Assembly (NCBI GenBank): GCA_030427585.1
Contig: JAUIBW010000001.1
Coordinates: 287,046-351,045, forward strand
Reading direction: 5' to 3'
Length of the DNA stretch: 64,000 nt
From: Bacteroidia bacterium
GTDB lineage: Bacteria > Bacteroidota > Bacteroidia > Flavobacteriales > Flavobacteriaceae
The translations under genes were made by a program, and so were the position numbers. Of the stretch, positions 55,822 to 64,000 are shown in pieces (positions within the stretch are counted from its first letter, which is position 1; every line of letters starts with the position of its first letter). The notes beneath the pieces were generated by a model. That model saw only the letters and a list, made by a program, of their open reading frames with translations. It searched no databases and was not told the DNA's origin.

Positions 55822-56610
55822 TTATTTCTTATGATAAAGCTTACTTTGATATGCCAAAAACTGCAAAAGATCAAGTTCTTTTCCTGATTCAAAATACTTT
55901 TCATTTAAGCCATTTTCTTCAGCAAAAAAGATAAAATCATTAATTTGATCTATTTCTACTGCCAGGTAATCTTTAAAAAACTCATCATTATATAAATCTC
56001 TAACCCTAACATCAATAGTAGAAGAATCTCTTTTCTCTTTAGGGGTTTTCTTAGTATTATAAAACAATTTAAAAAGGTTAACAAAATTAAGCCCATTAAT
56101 CATTCTATCTTCTAAAAAGACCTTATTTTCTAATGGAGATAACTCATCTGGTGTAAAATCATAATCAGCATCATTAATTCTCGAAGACGTTTCTTCTGCT
56201 ACATCTCCTATCCCACTTTGACTAAATCCTATTTTTTTTACATCTACAGATACATTACCTGCTAAGTCATATGGAGTTACTACGACTTCTTCTAACTGGT
56301 TTACAGATTCGTTAAGAAAAACATTTAATCTTTTAGTATCTACAATTCCTTTATCGACAAGTACTACAAAATTCTGATATTGCATTGCCACAACTTCAAT
56401 CCTATCATTAATCCCAGCACTTATTTTAAACCTTCCTTCCTTGGTAGTAATTGTACCTTTATTGGTACTTCGGTTATAAACTACCACACCTTCTATATCA
56501 TCTCCAATAGGTGCACTAATTTTTCCATGAATCATCACTCTTGAAGTGATTTGAGCTATAGATGTACTAACTATGAAACAAACAAAAAGAATAGATAACT
56601 TTATCTTCAT
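55822..56610 (-). CDS. CarboxypepD_reg-like secreted protein, copy 2
   Basis: A 262-residue paralogue of 54960 in the same orientation: signal peptide, beta sandwich (GKISAPIGDDIEGVVVYNRS, KEGRFKISAGINDRIEVVAM, ESVNQLEEVVVTPYDLAGNV) and a helical C-terminal part with many Glu/Phe. In both copies the sequence after the sandwich is LAGNxxxDVxxxxx. Envelope-associated, function unknown. Confidence 0.82.
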   Translation of the reverse strand: MKIKLSILFVCFIVSTSIAQITSRVMIHGKISAPIGDDIEGVVVYNRSTNKGTITTKEGRFKISAGINDRIEVVAMQYQNFVVLVDKGIVDTKRLNVFLNESVNQLEEVVVTPYDLAGNVSVDVKKIGFSQSGIGDVAEETSSRINDADYDFTPDELSPLENKVFLEDRMINGLNFVNLFKLFYNTKKTPKEKRDSSTIDVRVRDLYNDEFFKDYLAVEIDQINDFIFFAEENGLNEKYFESGKELDLLQFLAYQSKLYHKK

Positions 56611-56714
56611 AATAAACGAGGTTAATTTTATTTTTTAAGATACTACATTTTTTTATTTTCACAGAAGATTTCTAGATAAGAAAACGTTAAACTACTTTTA
56701 TAAAAAAAGATCTA

Positions 56715-57422
56715 ATGACAAACTGTATTATTGCAAGTACATCTACACTTTACGGAAGTGAACCTCTGGCATATTTACAAGACACTTTAATTAACTTATA
56801 CTCAGGCATTGAGGAAATTCTTTTTATACCTTATGCTCGTCCGGGCGGAATTTCTCATGACGAATACACCATTGGTATCAATAATATTTTTAAAAAAATA
56901 AATAAAAGAATAGTTAGCGTACATATGTTTTCAAATCCTATTGAAGCTATTAAAAGTGCTAAAGGCATTTATACCGGTGGCGGAAATACCTTTCTTTTAG
57001 TAGATCAATTATATCAAAACAAAATCATTGAACCCCTAAAAAAAGCTATCCATTCGGGAGTACCTTACCTGGGAACAAGTGCAGGAAGTAATATTTGTGG
57101 TCTTACTATGAAAACTACAAATGATATGCCTATTGTATACCCTCCAAACTTTGCAACATTAGGTATCGTACCATTTAATATTAATCCACATTATCTTGAT
57201 CCTGATCCTAACTCAACACATAAAGGAGAAACCCGTGAAACTCGAATCAAAGAATTTCATAATCTAAATCCGCAACCAGTGGTAGGTCTAAGAGAAGGAA
57301 GCTGGTTAAAAGTTTATGACAATAAAATAACCTTGGAAGGAAATTTAAGTGCTAGAATTTTTGAAAAAGGCAAGGCACCTTATGAAATAGAAACGGGTAG
57401 CTCATTATCTGGATTAAATTAA
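56715..57422 (+). CDS. pepE: Peptidase E (dipeptidase E)
   Basis: A 235-residue S51 peptidase that cleaves Asp-X dipeptides. The nucleophile Ser 122 is in LGTSAGSNICG, GGGNTFLLVDQL lies ahead of it, and the later FNINPHYLDPDP supplies the His region. Cytosolic (no signal). It is followed 10 bp later by glutaminase, so dipeptide degradation and glutamine deamidation are probably cotranscribed. Confidence 0.94.
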   Translation: MTNCIIASTSTLYGSEPLAYLQDTLINLYSGIEEILFIPYARPGGISHDEYTIGINNIFKKINKRIVSVHMFSNPIEAIKSAKGIYTGGGNTFLLVDQLYQNKIIEPLKKAIHSGVPYLGTSAGSNICGLTMKTTNDMPIVYPPNFATLGIVPFNINPHYLDPDPNSTHKGETRETRIKEFHNLNPQPVVGLREGSWLKVYDNKITLEGNLSARIFEKGKAPYEIETGSSLSGLN

Positions 57423-57432
57423 AAACATTACT

Positions 57433-58347
57433 GTGAATTATCAAGAAATTCTTACTGCTATACAATCTGAACTTTCAAAAATACCTAGTGAAGGTGAGGT
57501 AGCATCATACATCCCTGAATTAGCAAAAATTGAGCCTACAAAATTTGGAATGCACCTATACTGTACTAACTCTGGTCATTACAGTTTTGGAAATAGTGAT
57601 GAACGTTTTTCTATTCAAAGTATATCTAAGGTATTTGCCCTAACACGTGCAATGTCGCTATTAGATGAAGATTTATTTAAACGTGTTGATGTCGAACCCT
57701 CGGGAGACCCTTTTAATTCTTTAGTGCAATTAGAATACGAAAATGGAATTCCCAGAAACCCTTTTATTAATGCTGGTGCATTGGTGGTATGCGATATATT
57801 AATATCAAATATCAAAAATCCTAAAAACGATCTTCTTGATTTCATACAGGAATTAACCAATAACAAGGAAATATCTATTAATCGCGAAGTTTTTGATTCT
57901 GAAAAAAAACATAGCTATCGCAATACCGCCTTATTAAATTTTATGAAAGCTTTTGGCAATATTAAAAATGATATTTATCTCGTATTAGATTTATATATTC
58001 ATTTATGTTCCATAGAAATGTCATGCAAAGAATTATCAGAAGCTTTTATGATATATGCCAATGGCGGCAGGTTGTTATATAATAATAAAAAGATATTGTC
58101 TTCAGAAAAGATAAAACGTATTAATGCCATTATGCAAACATGTGGTTTTTATGATGAAGCAGGAGAGTTTAGTTTTAGAGTAGGATTGCCAGGCAAAAGT
58201 GGTGTTGGCGGCGGAATCGTAGCTATACACCCCGGTCAATATGCAGTAACCGTATGGAGTCCTCCTTTGAATCCTAAAGGAAACTCAGAACTTGGAATGC
58301 TTGCTTTAGAACGGTTAACTACTTTGACAGGACTCTCTATTTTTTAA
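57433..58347 (+). CDS. glsA: Glutaminase
   Basis: A 304-residue serine-dependent glutaminase that converts glutamine to glutamate and ammonia. The SxxK pair is Ser 63 and Lys 66 in FSIQSISKVFAL; NPFINAGALVVCD and LPGKSGVGGGIVAIHPGQYAV are family hallmarks. It starts at GTG (57433), as no ATG fits. With pepE it suggests use of peptide-derived amino acids. Confidence 0.95.
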   Translation: MNYQEILTAIQSELSKIPSEGEVASYIPELAKIEPTKFGMHLYCTNSGHYSFGNSDERFSIQSISKVFALTRAMSLLDEDLFKRVDVEPSGDPFNSLVQLEYENGIPRNPFINAGALVVCDILISNIKNPKNDLLDFIQELTNNKEISINREVFDSEKKHSYRNTALLNFMKAFGNIKNDIYLVLDLYIHLCSIEMSCKELSEAFMIYANGGRLLYNNKKILSSEKIKRINAIMQTCGFYDEAGEFSFRVGLPGKSGVGGGIVAIHPGQYAVTVWSPPLNPKGNSELGMLALERLTTLTGLSIF

Positions 58348-58572
58348 GATTATTATAATTTAAATTATGAAATTATCTTAGCATATAATACTAGATAGAT
58401 AATATTATTGTGTAGAATGTCACCCAAAAAATAATTAAATTCTGTTACACCAAAGTAATATAAAACTATTATATTTAGTCTTAAATACCTTAATTTATAT
58501 TAGTATTGATGAATTAAAAATTACTATACTAAAATAATTGCACCCCATTTTTATATAATTTTATTAAGATAC

Positions 58573-60537
58573 ATGTTTAAAAATTTTACTTCAAAAAACT
58601 TTGAGTTTAAATATTTAGTCATTATATTATTTGTTACCCTACTGGTATATCTAAATCACTTTGACAATCCTTTTTTCTTTGATGATTATCATACAATTAC
58701 CGAAAATGAATCTATCCGAAGTTTAAACAACTGGACGAGTTTTTTCTCAAATGCCAATACTTTTAGTTCTCTTCCTGCCAATAGATCCTATAGACCTGTA
58801 ATTACACTGGTGAATGCAATTGACTATTCGTTGGCAAATGGATTAAACTCTAAATATTATCATTATCACATCTTTTTTTGGTTTTTGGTTCTAATTATTT
58901 TAATCTTTCGACTAACTAAACATATTTACAAAAAATCCCTAGAAAAACATCAATGGATTGGAATCACAGCACTTTTTGCAACCGCATGGTTTGCACTACA
59001 TACTGCCAATGCAGAAACTATTAATTACATCTGTGCTCGTTCTGATTCTTTTTCTTCATTATGTGTAGTTGCTGCGGTGCTTTTATATAGTTCCCCTTTT
59101 GGAAAAAAATGGCACTTATATTTGATTCCTATGATTATTGGTATCTGGACAAAACAGACCGGAGTTATGGTTTTCCCAATACTATTAATTTATATTATAC
59201 TTTTCGAAAATCATTCATTAATTACTAATTTCAAAAAAGACCCTAAACAGAAAATAATTCAAGTATTAAAAAAAATCGCACCTACAGCAATTATTACTAC
59301 TTCTCTTTTTTTATTCAATCAATATTACTTAACTCCACAAGAAACAGTTTCAACTAACTATACAATAACAAGATTTGAATATATTAGCACACAATGTTAT
59401 GTAATTACACATTATCTGGGCAATTTTATTCTCCCCATTAACCTTAGTGCAGATCCTGATATTACTATTATAAAACCTTGGTATAACTTCAAAATACTTT
59501 TGGGGGTATTGATCATTTTAGGCATGTTATTTTTGATGGTAAAAACTGCTTTTAAAAAAGAACTGAGACCTATTTCTTTTGGTATTGCCTGGTTTTTTAT
59601 TGCTCTATTACCAACTTCTTTAAACCCACTATTCCAGATTGCAAATGACCATCGAATGTTCTTTCCTTTTATCGGTCTCTTTATTGCTGTCCCATGGGGA
59701 ATATTAATCATTTTAGAAAAGTATGATATATTCAAAAAAAATAAAAAATATACTATCGGTATTGTAATTGTACTATTAACAATCCTTATCGGTCATGGAT
59801 ATGGCACATTTCAAAGAAATAAAATATGGAACTCTGAAGAATCATTATGGTTAGATGTCACAAAGAAAAGCCCTAAAAATGGCAGAGGACAAATGAATTA
59901 TGGTCTAACTCAAATGGAAAAAGGAAAATATGATGTTGCATTAGAATATTTTAACAAAGCAAACAAGTTGACCCCTAATTATTATATCTTGTACATCAAT
60001 TTAGGTATTGTATATGGAGCAAAAAAAGAGTACTCTAAAGCAGAACACTATTTTAAGTCTGCAATACAGCTAAATTCTAGCTCTCCTGCTCCAGAGTACT
60101 ATTATGGAAGATATCTTTCTGAACAAAAAAAATATAATAAAGCCCAGATATATTTAAAAAAAGCATTAGTTAAAAGTCCAAATCATCTTCTATCAAAGGA
60201 ATTATTAAAACATATCTCAGATAAAATTGTAACCTCTGACGAAGAGATAAAAACCCTATTAGAAGAAATAAAAACAAACCCTAATATTGAATCTTATCTT
60301 AACCTAAGCCTTATATATTATAGAGATGAAAAATATGAACTGGTAATTTCAACTTGCAAAGAATTATTAAAAATAGATCCTGATAATGCTCTTGCCTATA
60401 ACAATATATGTTCGGCTCACAATCAAATGGAGCAATGGAAACTTGGAGCTGAAGCCTGCAAAAAAGCATTAGAAATCAATCCTGATTATCAATTAGCAAA
60501 AAACAACTTAAAGTGGGCAATAGATAATATCAACTAA
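58573..60537 (+). CDS. TMTC-like multi-pass membrane protein with C-terminal TPRs
   Basis: A 654-residue protein. Residues 1-410 contain about ten membrane segments, with an acidic FFFDDYHTI motif after the first helix, as in O-mannosyl/glycosyltransferase (GT-C) proteins of the TMTC type. Residues about 430-654 hold several tetratricopeptide repeats (AEHYFKSAIQLNSSSPAPEY, KAQIYLKKALVKSPNHL, GAEACKKALEINPDYQLAKN). The role as lipid-linked sugar transferase is inferred. It heads a run of glycosylation-type genes to 62841. Confidence 0.8.
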   Translation: MFKNFTSKNFEFKYLVIILFVTLLVYLNHFDNPFFFDDYHTITENESIRSLNNWTSFFSNANTFSSLPANRSYRPVITLVNAIDYSLANGLNSKYYHYHIFFWFLVLIILIFRLTKHIYKKSLEKHQWIGITALFATAWFALHTANAETINYICARSDSFSSLCVVAAVLLYSSPFGKKWHLYLIPMIIGIWTKQTGVMVFPILLIYIILFENHSLITNFKKDPKQKIIQVLKKIAPTAIITTSLFLFNQYYLTPQETVSTNYTITRFEYISTQCYVITHYLGNFILPINLSADPDITIIKPWYNFKILLGVLIILGMLFLMVKTAFKKELRPISFGIAWFFIALLPTSLNPLFQIANDHRMFFPFIGLFIAVPWGILIILEKYDIFKKNKKYTIGIVIVLLTILIGHGYGTFQRNKIWNSEESLWLDVTKKSPKNGRGQMNYGLTQMEKGKYDVALEYFNKANKLTPNYYILYINLGIVYGAKKEYSKAEHYFKSAIQLNSSSPAPEYYYGRYLSEQKKYNKAQIYLKKALVKSPNHLLSKELLKHISDKIVTSDEEIKTLLEEIKTNPNIESYLNLSLIYYRDEKYELVISTCKELLKIDPDNALAYNNICSAHNQMEQWKLGAEACKKALEINPDYQLAKNNLKWAIDNIN

Positions 60538-60561
60538 CTATTAGAATTTAAAAAACAGACA

Positions 60562-61665
60562 ATGCTAAACAACAAAACAATTGCTGTAGTAATTCCTTGC
60601 TACAATGAAGAGACCCAAATATCAATGGTTATTGACAGTATGCCTGATTTTGTAGATCGTATCATAGTAATTGATGATGTCTCTAAAGATAATACTATCA
60701 AGGTTGTTTTAGAATATTTAAAAAAAGGTAACGTCTCCCCTCTCAAACTTACCTCAAACCTAAAAAGAACTATTCTTCCAACCATCTATAATCAAGCAGA
60801 TATAGAAGTGCATCAAAAAAATATAGAAGAAACAAAAAAGTTTACTCCCATTAAAATTTTGAATGAGAATCCTAATGAAGAAAAAATCATTCTTATAAAA
60901 CATATGAAAAATGGAGGTGTTGGAGCAGCTGTAGCTACCGGGTATAAATGGTGTAAAGATCATGATATTGACTGTGCTGTGGTTATGAATGGTGATGGAC
61001 AAATGGATCCAAATGAACTTGAATCTATTTGCAATCCTGTTATTAATGAAAATATAGATTATGTAAAAGGAAATAGATTAATTCACAAAAGTGCTTGGGT
61101 TATTATTCCAAGAGTTCGTTTTTTAGGAAATTCAGTATTAAGCATCCTTACTAAAATTGTTTCAGGATATTGGGGGGTATCTGATACGCAAAGCGGATAT
61201 ACAGCTATGTCAAATTACGCTTTAAATTCAATTCCACTATATAACATTTATAAAAGATACGGAATGCCTAATGATGTATTAGTGAAACTTAATATCGCTT
61301 TCTGCACTATAAGGGAGGTCAAAATAAAACCAGTATATGGAGTAGGTGAACAATCCAAACTTAGCGTTATCAAAGTTACTTTTCCTATTTTATTCTTGTT
61401 GATAAGATCTTTTTTTAGAAGGCTCACTGTGAAGTATTTGTATAGAAGTTTTCACCCCCTATTTTTATTGTACTGGATTTCGTTTATTATTGGAATAATC
61501 AATATGTATTTCTTATATCATTTATTAATCAACTTTTTTACCCCAGAGTCTAAAACTCCAACCGACTATTTAATCATTTTTATTTTTCTTACTATTTCAG
61601 GTTTTCAGTCATTTTTATTTGCGATGTGGATGGACATTCAGGATAATGAACGACTATCTAAGTAG
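60562..61665 (+). CDS. Glycosyltransferase family 2 (polyprenyl-phosphate sugar transferase-like)
   Basis: A 367-residue GT2 with IAVVIPCYNEETQISMVI at the start and the metal-binding-type aspartates in VIDDVSKDNTIK, plus NGDGQMDPNELESI as the DxD-like region. An insert of about 50 residues follows the first aspartate (about 50-100), and two hydrophobic helices near the C-terminus anchor it in the membrane, as in dolichol- or polyprenyl-phosphate mannosyltransferases. Likely partner of the TMTC-like and GtrA-like proteins. Confidence 0.88.
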   Translation: MLNNKTIAVVIPCYNEETQISMVIDSMPDFVDRIIVIDDVSKDNTIKVVLEYLKKGNVSPLKLTSNLKRTILPTIYNQADIEVHQKNIEETKKFTPIKILNENPNEEKIILIKHMKNGGVGAAVATGYKWCKDHDIDCAVVMNGDGQMDPNELESICNPVINENIDYVKGNRLIHKSAWVIIPRVRFLGNSVLSILTKIVSGYWGVSDTQSGYTAMSNYALNSIPLYNIYKRYGMPNDVLVKLNIAFCTIREVKIKPVYGVGEQSKLSVIKVTFPILFLLIRSFFRRLTVKYLYRSFHPLFLLYWISFIIGIINMYFLYHLLINFFTPESKTPTDYLIIFIFLTISGFQSFLFAMWMDIQDNERLSK

Positions 61666-61782
61666 TTTGCTTTTTCAAACATTTTTTTAATAATTTTTGT
61701 ATAAATTAAACCCAATCCTAATTTAAGAAGATGCACCGTATAAATTTTGTTACCTGCATTTAAATCTCAAAAAAAACTAATT

Positions 61783-62415
61783 TTGAAAAAAATCGACCAT
61801 TCAAAACTTAAAGCAACACCAGAAACTGAAGATTTTTCCGGAAAATATGAAGACGCTAACTTTATATCAAAGTATTTAGTTAATAACTACTTCAATTCAG
61901 TTGAAAAGCTTTTAAAAAAAGTAAAAGGTATAAATTCTGCTCATGAAATAGGATGTGGGGAAGGAAGATCTACAATTAGACTAAACAAAATGATCTTGAA
62001 TCTGACAGCCTCAGAATACATAGATCACCTAATTATAAAAGCAAAAAAACACAACCCTGGTTTAAACATTTTTCAAGAAAGTGTTTATGAACTCACCTAT
62101 GATAACTCTAGTGTAGATATAGTTTTTTTGTTAGAAGTATTAGAACATCTGGATTACCCAGAAGCTGCACTAGATGAGATAAAAAGAATATCAAAAAAAT
62201 ATTTAATTTTAGGAGTTCCAAGAGAACCTTTGTGGTGTTTTTTAAATATGTGTAGGTTCAAATACTGGAAAAGTTTTGGAAATACTCCAGGGCATTTAAA
62301 TCACTGGTCTAAAAATTCAATAGTTAAATTAGTCGAAAAAAAGTTCGGAAAAGTTATCGCTATAGAATCTCCCATTCCATGGACAATAGTTTTGGCTGAA
62401 AAATCAAATCATTAA
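61783..62415 (+). CDS. Class I SAM-dependent methyltransferase
   Basis: A protein of about 210 residues. No ATG suits, so I use the TTG at 61783; a further TTG at 61747 would add 12 residues. The SAM motif AHEIGCGEGRSTIRLN and later VFLLEVLEHLDYPEAALDE indicate a class I methyltransferase of the UbiE/glycan-modifying type. Between a GT2 and a GtrA-like gene, a role in glycan or lipid methylation is plausible. Confidence 0.8.
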   Translation: MKKIDHSKLKATPETEDFSGKYEDANFISKYLVNNYFNSVEKLLKKVKGINSAHEIGCGEGRSTIRLNKMILNLTASEYIDHLIIKAKKHNPGLNIFQESVYELTYDNSSVDIVFLLEVLEHLDYPEAALDEIKRISKKYLILGVPREPLWCFLNMCRFKYWKSFGNTPGHLNHWSKNSIVKLVEKKFGKVIAIESPIPWTIVLAEKSNH

Positions 62416-62439
62416 AAACTTTTTAGAATTTTCTATAAA

Positions 62440-62841
62440 ATGTTTAAGATAAACAGAATATTGAATAAAGAAAATAGATTATTAGCTATTAGATATATTC
62501 TTATTAGTTTATTAAGTTACGGTTTTGTTTTTTCAGGCTTGATACTTTTAGTGTTTTTTTTAAAAGTAAGCGAAACTAAAGCATTTATAATAGTTTATGG
62601 AATTAATTACATATTCCTATATGTAGTCCAATTAAGGTATTTATTTAGAACTAATCATAATACATATAAATTAATTCGATTTATTGGTTTCGTCCTTTTT
62701 TTTTATTTATGTGCAAATCTCATGTACAATCTAGGGTTATATCTAAATTTAAACTATTTAATTTCTACTGCTTTCACTATTATTATTTTAATGCCCTTTA
62801 GGATAATAATATCAAAATTGTTTGTTTTCAAGAATTATTAA
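62440..62841 (+). CDS. GtrA-like membrane protein
   Basis: A 133-residue protein with four membrane segments (about 15-45, 52-70, 80-100, 105-125), ending in the FRIIISKLFVFKNY motif typical of GtrA (PF04138). GtrA proteins are thought to flip polyprenyl-linked sugars, which suits the GT2 and TMTC-like neighbours. It is the last gene of the group. Confidence 0.85.
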   Translation: MFKINRILNKENRLLAIRYILISLLSYGFVFSGLILLVFFLKVSETKAFIIVYGINYIFLYVVQLRYLFRTNHNTYKLIRFIGFVLFFYLCANLMYNLGLYLNLNYLISTAFTIIILMPFRIIISKLFVFKNY

Positions 62842-62934
62842 AACAAATATATTACTATATAGATCGAGTTCCCTAGCTAATCCAGCTTTATAAAAAACAA
62901 TTGAACGAAAAGAATTTGTTCCTGATATACTTAA

Positions 62935-62968
62935 ATAAAAAAACCTTATCTAATTTATAGATAAGGTT
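62935..62968 (-). terminator. Terminator after tRNA-Gly
   Basis: AACCTTATCT and AGATAAGGTT form a perfect 10-bp stem with a 7-base loop; on the minus strand a T-run follows (A-run 62936-62943 on plus). It starts 3 bp downstream of the tRNA 3' end. Confidence 0.85.
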
Positions 62969-62970
62969 AG

Positions 62971-63043
62971 AGCGGGAGACCGGGTTCGAACCGGCGACAT
63001 TCAGCTTGGAAGGCTGACGCTCTACCAACTGAGCTACTCCCGC
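62971..63043 (-). tRNA. tRNA-Gly (anticodon TCC)
   Basis: The minus strand folds as a complete tRNA of about 73 nt: acceptor GCGGGAG pairing with CTCCCGC, D-arm TAGCTCAGTTGGTAGAGC, anticodon stem TCAGC/GCTGA with loop CTTCCAA (TCC, Gly), and the T-arm with GGTTCGAACC. The CCA end is not encoded. A terminator follows. Confidence 0.97.
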
Positions 63044-63177
63044 CTTTCGCGCCGACAAATGTATTAGATTTCTTCTAAACTAAAAAACAAATAAATATTT
63101 TTTTAAGATAATTTCACGTTAAAATTTAACAAAAGATAGTTGCAAATATTTTTTCATGTGTATTTTGACGATAAAAA

Positions 63178-63207
63178 TTGTTTTTTATCGAAAAAATCAT
63201 ATATTTG
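63178..63207 (+). promoter_or_regulatory. Promoter of the collagen-like gene
   Basis: TTG at 63178-63180, 19-base spacer, TATATTTG at 63200-63207: a near-perfect Bacteroidota-type TTG / TAnnTTTG promoter. It predicts a start near 63213 and a 5' leader of about 125 nt. Confidence 0.75.
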
Positions 63208-63210
63208 CTT

Positions 63211-63303
63211 AATTGATAATATTTTAAGGAATTATCAATTTATATTTATGCAAAAAAAATAATTACCGTTTTAACCATATCAAAATTATGGTTAAACCGT
63301 AAT
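63211..63303 (+). repeat. Two hairpins in the 5' leader of the collagen-like gene
   Basis: First, AATTGATAAT / ATTATCAATT (63211-63220, 63231-63240), a perfect 10-bp stem at the predicted 5' end. Second, an imperfect pair at 63262-63279 and 63287-63303 (AACCATA / TATGGTT core). They may stabilise the mRNA or mask translation signals. Confidence 0.55.
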
Positions 63304-63338
63304 TTGTTCGATTTTTAATTATAAATAAAACGTAACAT

Positions 63339-64000
63339 ATGAAGATAAAATTACCCCTCATAATCTTATTTTTATCTTTAGCAACCGCTCAGGCTCAGGT
63401 CAAAGTTGGTGATAACCCCAATCAAATAGACTCTTTTTCTATTTTAGAATTGGAAAGTACTAATAGGACATTCGTTCTCTCTAGAGTTACGACAAGTCAA
63501 ATGAATGCAATAACTCCATTAAATGGAGCATTAGTTTATAACACAACAGTAAATTGCGTCTTTCAATATAACAATAATAGCTGGTCAAGTCTATGTACCG
63601 GAAATGATGATCAACAATTATCCTTTAATCCTGCAACAAACATTTTAAGTTTAGAAGATGGAGGAACTGTTGATTTATCTTCTCTAATATCTGCAGGTCC
63701 TACAGGACCAACCGGAGCGCAAGGACCAACAGGTGCTACTGGAGCAACCGGAGCACAAGGAACAACAGGTGCTACTGGAGCAACTGGTGCACAAGGACCG
63801 ACTGGTGCTACTGGAGCAACTGGAGCGCAAGGACCAACAGGTGCTACTGGAGCAACCGGAGCGCAAGGAACAACAGGTGCTACTGGAGCAACCGGAGCGC
63901 AAGGAACAACAGGTGCTACTGGAGCAACCGGAGCACAAGGAACAACAGGTGCTACTGGAGCAACTGGTGCACAAGGACCGACTGGTGCTACTGGAGCAAC
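63339..64000 (+). CDS. Secreted collagen-like repeat protein (partial, C-terminus beyond window)
   Basis: From the ATG at 63339, about 220 residues are present. A signal peptide ([20 protein letters not shown]) precedes a globular N-terminal domain (to about 120: [38 protein letters not shown]), then a Gly-X-Y collagen-like region starting about residue 120. Seven full repeats of a 12-residue unit GAQG(P/T)TGATGAT and an eighth cut by the window edge are visible. Such proteins form triple-helical stalks on cell surfaces; the C-terminal tip is not seen. A strong promoter and leader hairpins precede it. Confidence 0.9.
   Translation, partial: MKIKLPLIILFLSLATAQAQVKVGDNPNQIDSFSILELESTNRTFVLSRVTTSQMNAITPLNGALVYNTTVNCVFQYNNNSWSSLCTGNDDQQLSFNPATNILSLEDGGTVDLSSLISAGPTGPTGAQGPTGATGATGAQGTTGATGATGAQGPTGATGATGAQGPTGATGATGAQGTTGATGATGAQGTTGATGATGAQGTTGATGATGAQGPTGATGA
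63714..64000 (+). repeat. 36-bp in-frame tandem repeat coding for Gly-X-Y
   Basis: Eight consecutive 36-bp units (last one missing one base at the edge) encoding GAQG(P/T)TGATGAT. Units differ mainly at GGACCA / GGACCG / GGAACA and at wobble bases. Length variation by slippage is expected, and assembly through this region may be uncertain. Confidence 0.9.

Noticed and set aside
63684..63974. Cys/Ser-rich minus-strand ORF opposite the collagen-like repeat
   Set aside because: It is the reverse reading of the Gly-X-Y codons and has no independent support.
63714..64000. Possible CRISPR-like array
   Set aside because: Units are contiguous without unique spacers and lie in frame in a coding sequence; this is a protein repeat.

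Overview
The window is AT-rich chromosomal DNA from a member of the Flavobacteriia (Bacteroidota), probably a marine Flavobacteriaceae. The signs are a fused SecDF of about 1,013 residues, a short GyrB without the enterobacterial insert, many lipoproteins and DUF families typical of the phylum (DUF2911, DUF6588, DUF6702, CarboxypepD_reg-like), few Shine-Dalgarno sequences, and promoter-like TTG / TAnnTTTG boxes. I cannot fix the genus. No insertion sequence, prophage or CRISPR array is visible.

Layout. 1-2384: a secreted catalase (cut by the window edge) divergent from an OxyR with both redox cysteines. 2531-6748: a stress/envelope locus with two transcription units (membrane protein plus winged-helix regulator; Coq4-like protein, two tandem small membrane proteins, DUF1361, CreD). 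Each unit is preceded by the same TACTTTG-N5-CAAAGTA palindrome. 6897-19751: mostly housekeeping genes (DUF192 lipoprotein, secDF, mdh, DUF6588, gyrB, astacin-like protease, asnB, DUF2911).

19869-21438 looks empty in a normal annotation. It holds three minus-strand paralogous ORFs of exactly 32 codons, each with a GGGG-N6-CCCC palindrome 172-179 bp upstream of its start. I do not recognise this family, and it is the best candidate here for an undescribed system. 21527-35609: queE, a lipoprotein RidA, a HerA-like ATPase, a cupin/hydrolase pair, SIMPL protein, rluF, VOC protein, fatty acid hydroxylase, ALDH3, a frameshifted gene, a methyltransferase and an SMP-30-like protein. 35887-39724: a 23-residue-repeat protein, an AraC regulator, DoxX, an AhpD-like CxxC protein and a cupredoxin-like protein. 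Two copies of an approximately 87-bp regulatory cassette with identical internal spacing precede a 51-codon ORF and the AhpD-like gene.

40733-49696 is a kynurenine catabolic operon: kynU, kmo, 2-aminomuconate deaminase, IclR regulator, 2-aminomuconic semialdehyde dehydrogenase, an atypical SDR, 3-hydroxyanthranilate dioxygenase, ACMS decarboxylase and an O-methyltransferase. Together they would carry kynurenine to 2-aminomuconate and 4-oxalocrotonate. Tryptophan 2,3-dioxygenase and kynurenine formamidase are not in the window. 49761-58347: a lipoprotein subtilase lacking the usual oxyanion Asn, tatA, an M1 peptidase, DUF6702, two paralogous CarboxypepD_reg proteins, pepE and glsA. 58573-62841: a polyprenyl-sugar type module (TMTC-like TPR membrane protein, GT2, methyltransferase, GtrA-like). 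62971-63043 is tRNA-Gly(TCC). The window ends inside a secreted collagen-like gene with a 36-bp in-frame repeat.
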